Shown piece by piece: positions 59,491-64,000 of a DNA stretch of 64,000 bases; position 1 is the first letter of the stretch; every line of letters starts with the position of its first letter. The notes under the pieces are model-generated. The model was not told where the DNA came from. It saw only the letters and a program-made list of their open reading frames with translations, and ran no database searches. The DNA is from Spodoptera frugiperda (taxonomy: Eukaryota; Arthropoda; Insecta; Lepidoptera; Noctuidae), in NCBI RefSeq assembly GCF_023101765.2, contig NC_064212.1:6944001-7008000 (forward strand). Direction: 5' to 3'. A program made the position numbers and the translations under genes.

Positions 59491-62400
59491 CTACTGACAG
59501 TATGTAGTAGTGTAGTATGTTTGATAATATTATATGTGGCATTATGTGTATGTGCCATTATAAAATCTCCCAATATCACAAAACGAAAAACTTGAAAAAA
59601 TAACTTTTCTCTAAACAGATTTATTATCTTTCTAAAAGTTCTCAAATCTTGAAAATTATTTACTGAAAAACTTTAAATGTAACGATATTTTACACAGTGA
59701 AACGTACATTAATATTGGTAACTTGTGCAATTTTATAATATTAATAGTAGTACCTATGTTATGAACTTCAATAACCATTAATCATAAATCATAACCGAAC
59801 CTGCCTCAAGAATTCGTTGCTCATCGTATATAACAACATAGGACGTTGCGCATATGTATAGATATAAATAGTGCGTCTGCGCATACAAGAAGGCCGCAAG
59901 TCGCAAGGGAATGTGCGAGGGGTGAAAGGTGGCCGGTGCGCGGAGCGGTGACGCACCGGCTGCGTAGCGTGTGCCCAAATCTCAGCTGTTACCGCGACAC
60001 ACTATACAGGCTGACACTTTTTCAAACAGCATTTTAATTTTTATTGTGACGTCAACTAGTTTTGTCAACGAAATAAGAGTCGAGTACTACGCCGTAGCAC
60101 ATAGTAAGCGCGTTTCAAAAATATATTTTTAATACATAATTTGTTTCTGTATATGATTTAAAGTTATTCCTTAAAATCATAAATGTGAATGTGTGATCGA
60201 TAAATGTTGTGAATTCCCAAAAAAAATAATAATTATATTTTAATTTAATTTTTTATAATAGACAACGTTAAATGTTAAGTTTTACATATATAAAAACTTG
60301 CAGTCCAGAAACAAAAAATAATTGTTTTCTACACACTCTGTATAAGGCTCAATCCATCTGTATTAAAAGTGTTTATAAAAGCGTTGAATGGCCCTGTGCG
60401 CTTTATATAGAAACTCTACAGCTATGCCATTATTTAAAATTAAACTACTCACCTACCTGCCGGCAACCCCCTGCATAACAAAATGGTATAAGTCATACAT
60501 AATATTTTAGCCCATTTTGAACCTTACAATCAAAAAATATTTTTACTACGCCGCTACGGTGCATTCTTTTTAAAACCATATTACGAGTACGTAGCGTTTA
60601 AAATTGTTTCTTGCAATATTACAACGACCACACCAAAGTATTTACTATTCACTTCCAAACTGACAACATTTACACTAACAGGGCTGTACTTAAGACCTTT
60701 GGCTGTCTGCCAACGAAACAATGAATGGGGGAGACCCTAATCGAGGCGCTTATTTCCAAAAGGTGCTACGTACTGCTGATTTGTAGGGGTTGGTGCGGCG
60801 TTTAGTTTGTTTGGTTGCTAGACGGCGGTGCCATGCAGATGTGCGATTCGGGTACAGACATGTGATTCTGCACGCGCAGCCAGCTGCTGGCATAGCTGTG
60901 CACTGATTCAATACAATGCAGGGTTGGACTCGGCTCGTGGGTGCCTACGCTTTGTATTCACCTTTGATGTGTAGGCAAGCTCAACAAACAATGATACAAA
61001 TCCGTACTACAACAATAGGAGGTATAAGTTCAGGTGTGCGATATTGAGTTGGTCGTTAATTCAAACTAATAATAATATTAGATAATTGTGCAGGAGTCTG
61101 CATTAAAATAATTATAAAATTACTTATACTTTCTGTAATTTATTATAGGTATCATTGCTTTTTACCGAACCGCGCAGAATGATGTAAGTTGCTAAGGCTA
61201 ACCTAATGTTTATTAGACGCGTGTTAATTAACATGCCTCGGTAAAATAATATTAATATTAATTATGTATGTATACTGAATAGATCGGAATATCAAATTAA
61301 TTTGTATGTAATGTATGCAAGAAATTAACCGCCAATTGTATGACATTGAGAGCGCTGTATCGCACCACCTGCCCCGGGCGCGGCGCCCCTGTCCATCGCT
61401 ATTTCCGCCATACTCCATAGCGCACGGCGCGCGGCCCCTGCGCCTGCGCCGCTCGTGCCGCGACCGTTACGCACGCGCCCCTGCCCCCGCGACATAGCAC
61501 CTGGCCGCTGCCACCGTGCAGCCGCCCTGCCACATCACACTTGTTAATAACGAAGATACGATGACACCAACGATTTTAACACCTATTACTATTACATAAT
61601 GTAAACATCCCATATACGTTTCTAACAAATTAAAAAAAGTACTAAAACGTCTCCTCCTAACAATATCCTAATAACGGCCGAAAGGCAAATAAATTTTACT
61701 TGATTTTAGTACTACATACAAAACAAGAACATTGTGGGCAAATATCTAAACAAACAGCCTAATTTTACAAATTAAGATAAAAACGATACCATTTTGTAAA
61801 TAACATAAACAATGTGATATGCATTAGTAAAGCAAAGTAATTTTAATTTGTAAATGTAAGTAGGTACTTGTCCATTGTCAACCATTAAGTACATTTGATA
61901 AAATAATACGTCTAATGTTGTTTACCATCAACCATCTTCCGGTGTTATGTTTACGTTTCCCAAGCGTAATCAAGATAACGTTTCATTCACAGGACCCCGA
62001 AATAATTAGGAATGAATGACCGTGTGTTTGTTTTAAATGAGTAATTATCGTCTACTTATATACTGTTGAAAGTTAGCTGGAACTCGTAAGTAAATGGAGC
62101 ACTCGTTTTGGCATAGGTAAACAAATACAGTTGATGAATCGATTAGTCACTCCTTTATTAAATACAATCGAGATGTTGATGTCAATTACACGTCGATCCC
62201 TTGACACATACTTGTATGTGCGCTGAGTCACGAGGAGAATAATTTCACCTCGCACCATGGTCCTCGTCATCATGATATCATTACTGATTTAAACGTTGAA
62301 CTTGCTTAGTTCGCGATTTGTTCGGTGAAATCATACTGCTAACATTGACTTCCGTACTTGTTCGTAGAAATCTCACAGTGAAACGTTTCGATACAACTAC

Positions 62401-64000
62401 GGTATCTATCTATATACATTGCGATAATTAATATAAATTTAAGGGAACTCAGATAATGTTATGCATATCGCTGCAGATATATTTGTACCTAATAGTTATA
62501 GTAACATGAAGGTACATTTATAAAACTGTCGGTATATGAAATATTAATACACAAGTTAGTCATATGTAGGTACTTTGTAAAATTGTAGGTATGTATGTAA
62601 TATGTAGTTGTAGTGTTAGGAAAGTTTATTATACCTAGTAGCTCCTAACAATATTATTACGTTTTATGTAGGTTACATTTTATATAAATGATGACAAGAA
62701 GTATAGAAAACAGATTATAATGAAATGCGCAGACTTCTTTGTTACAATTCTCTGTTGTCAGGGTCAAGGTGCACGTAACTACCTATTGTGGAACTTACCT
62801 AAAAGACTGTTCATCGTATAGTTCCTGAAATAGTGGCATGTATGCGAATGGTCTGTATTAGTGCATAATAGGTCCCCAGACAAAGATGCACATAGCGCTT
62901 TACTTTTGTGACTGGGAACTTGTTCTGTGAGAAACCCAAATTGCCCGGCGAACAGTCTGACCTGTGGGAATTAACAGTGGTGCCATAAAAAATATAACAA
63001 AGACTATGAGGACGTTATATTTCCGCGTTGGGAAGGGGTTGTAAAAATATCTTGTTTGGTTTGATACACACAAGGAACTGTTTTTGTTAACGATCTGCAG
63101 TATAAACGGGTTCTCAGCCTTCCGGTTACCGTTTATTACTATTATTGAATTAGTTGTCCGTTATGATCGTGTGATTTTTGCATCACAGTGGACATTTTGA
63201 CATGATTCTGTTACTTGTACTTGGACCATCTGTATACAATTGTTGCTGATTGTAAGTATTATTATTTGGAAATTGTGGCTGGGTAACGTAAATCTCCGAC
63301 ACCTGGCATATAAGTAAGATGTAAAAATGTGTGTGATAAAACTAAAGAATTTGTTCATTTCAGTGATATAGCAAAGTATAAAACACTACCAATAATTCGT
63401 TAATTAGGTACAAGTGAATAAACACGTTAACACGTTTGTACCTGTTCCACGAGACGTATTACCGCTGATCCAGCATTTCCGCCACTATAACACGTAGCAT
63501 TAAAACAGTGTTATTTGTTACAAGCGGCTAGCAACAGTATGTTTGTTGTTGCGAACGTTTCAAAAGGCAAGTGGCTGCGAGATATGCAAATAAAACTTAG
63601 TAGTGTAAGTAAGTACGTGTATATAACTCTTGTAGAAGGATGTGATAAGAGGTACTCTTATGTAACTGTTGATTGAGGCGCAAAAACGTAAAAGGAAGAC
63701 AAATCGAATCGCAACAGGAAGGAGGACAAGGTCAAATGAGACGATAACTTTGCCCCGTGTCAAACAATTAATAATAAGTTGTCGTGTGTCATCGTTGGTC
63801 TCGTATATCATACCTTTTTCGCTAACTAGGTCGATACATAATCGCACCTAAGTCATTTTGATTACAGTAGCTTTTCGATCATGTTTCATTTATCTGCGAA
63901 CCTTTATCGTGACGTATCGAAGTGCGTCCTTTGTTTGATGACATCTTATGTTTTAATGTTAAGTAATACTACTTGAGTCATATGGTCAGTCGGTTTATGT
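59491..64000. other. Gene-poor DNA, GC-rich patches at about 59880-59975 and 61365-61530
   Basis: No gene was recognised. The patch at 61365-61530 is the most GC-rich long stretch in the window (CCCCGGGCGCGGCGCCCC core) and could be a promoter or an unannotated exon. Frames across it (61224-61497) are short and lack motifs. The rest is AT-rich with TAGGTA/TACCTA-type strings. Confidence 0.4.

Noticed and set aside
61268..61290. GTATACTGAAT resembling part of miR-iab-4-5p, which would point to a Hox cluster
   Set aside because: Only 11 bases match, the rest of the mature sequence differs, and no hairpin with the expected opposite arm is visible.

Overview
The window looks like about 64 kb of intergenic or intronic nuclear DNA from a moth, probably a noctuid. 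This is inferred from several dispersed repeats that I recognise as lepidopteran SINE types, one built on a tRNA-like head with a box B, and from short GC-rich patches in otherwise AT-rich DNA. No operons, bacterial genes, viral genes or long open reading frames are present. The longest open frames (139-163 codons) lie in GC-rich patches and match no family I recognise.

The best-supported genes are two tRNAs on the minus strand: tRNA-Ser(GCU) at 27029-27110 and an intron-containing tRNA-Ile(UAU) at 31355-31446. Protein-coding signal is limited to a three-exon THAP zinc-finger gene (17447-18348) that has lost one zinc ligand, and a broken gene with MADF-like and BESS-like pieces (20877-21884) that is interrupted by a hAT-type element. 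A possible unrecognised terminal exon lies at 20199-20381.

The rest is a layered mobile-element landscape. It holds a 1.28 kb TA-flanked inverted-repeat element with a pogo/pipsqueak-like transposase stub and repeated copies of its terminal motif (40749-42030). It also holds a 500 bp hAT-type MITE (21030-21529), a 311 bp TA-flanked MITE candidate (11615-11925), SINEs near 8.4, 22.5, 28.4, 33.8, 37.9, 43.5 and 59.3 kb (one with a perfect 16 bp target-site duplication), and a nested cluster of older repeats from 33.1 to 35.1 kb. A three-unit GTAGCG-rich tandem repeat lies at 53.25-53.68 kb.

Layout: 0-17 kb, gene-poor with hairpins, one composite SINE and one MITE; 17-23 kb, the two DNA-binding-domain genes with a hAT MITE and a SINE; 23-32 kb, two tRNAs and repeats; 33-38 kb, the nested repeat cluster; 40.7-42 kb, the pogo-like element; 42-64 kb, gene-poor DNA with scattered GC-rich patches, the tandem repeat, a hairpin and one more SINE. 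Four perfect inverted repeats with 15-24 bp arms are far more than chance predicts; one of them is flanked by an exact 8 bp direct repeat. The GC-rich patches may be enhancers, promoters or non-coding exons of a neighbouring gene, but the sequence alone cannot show this.
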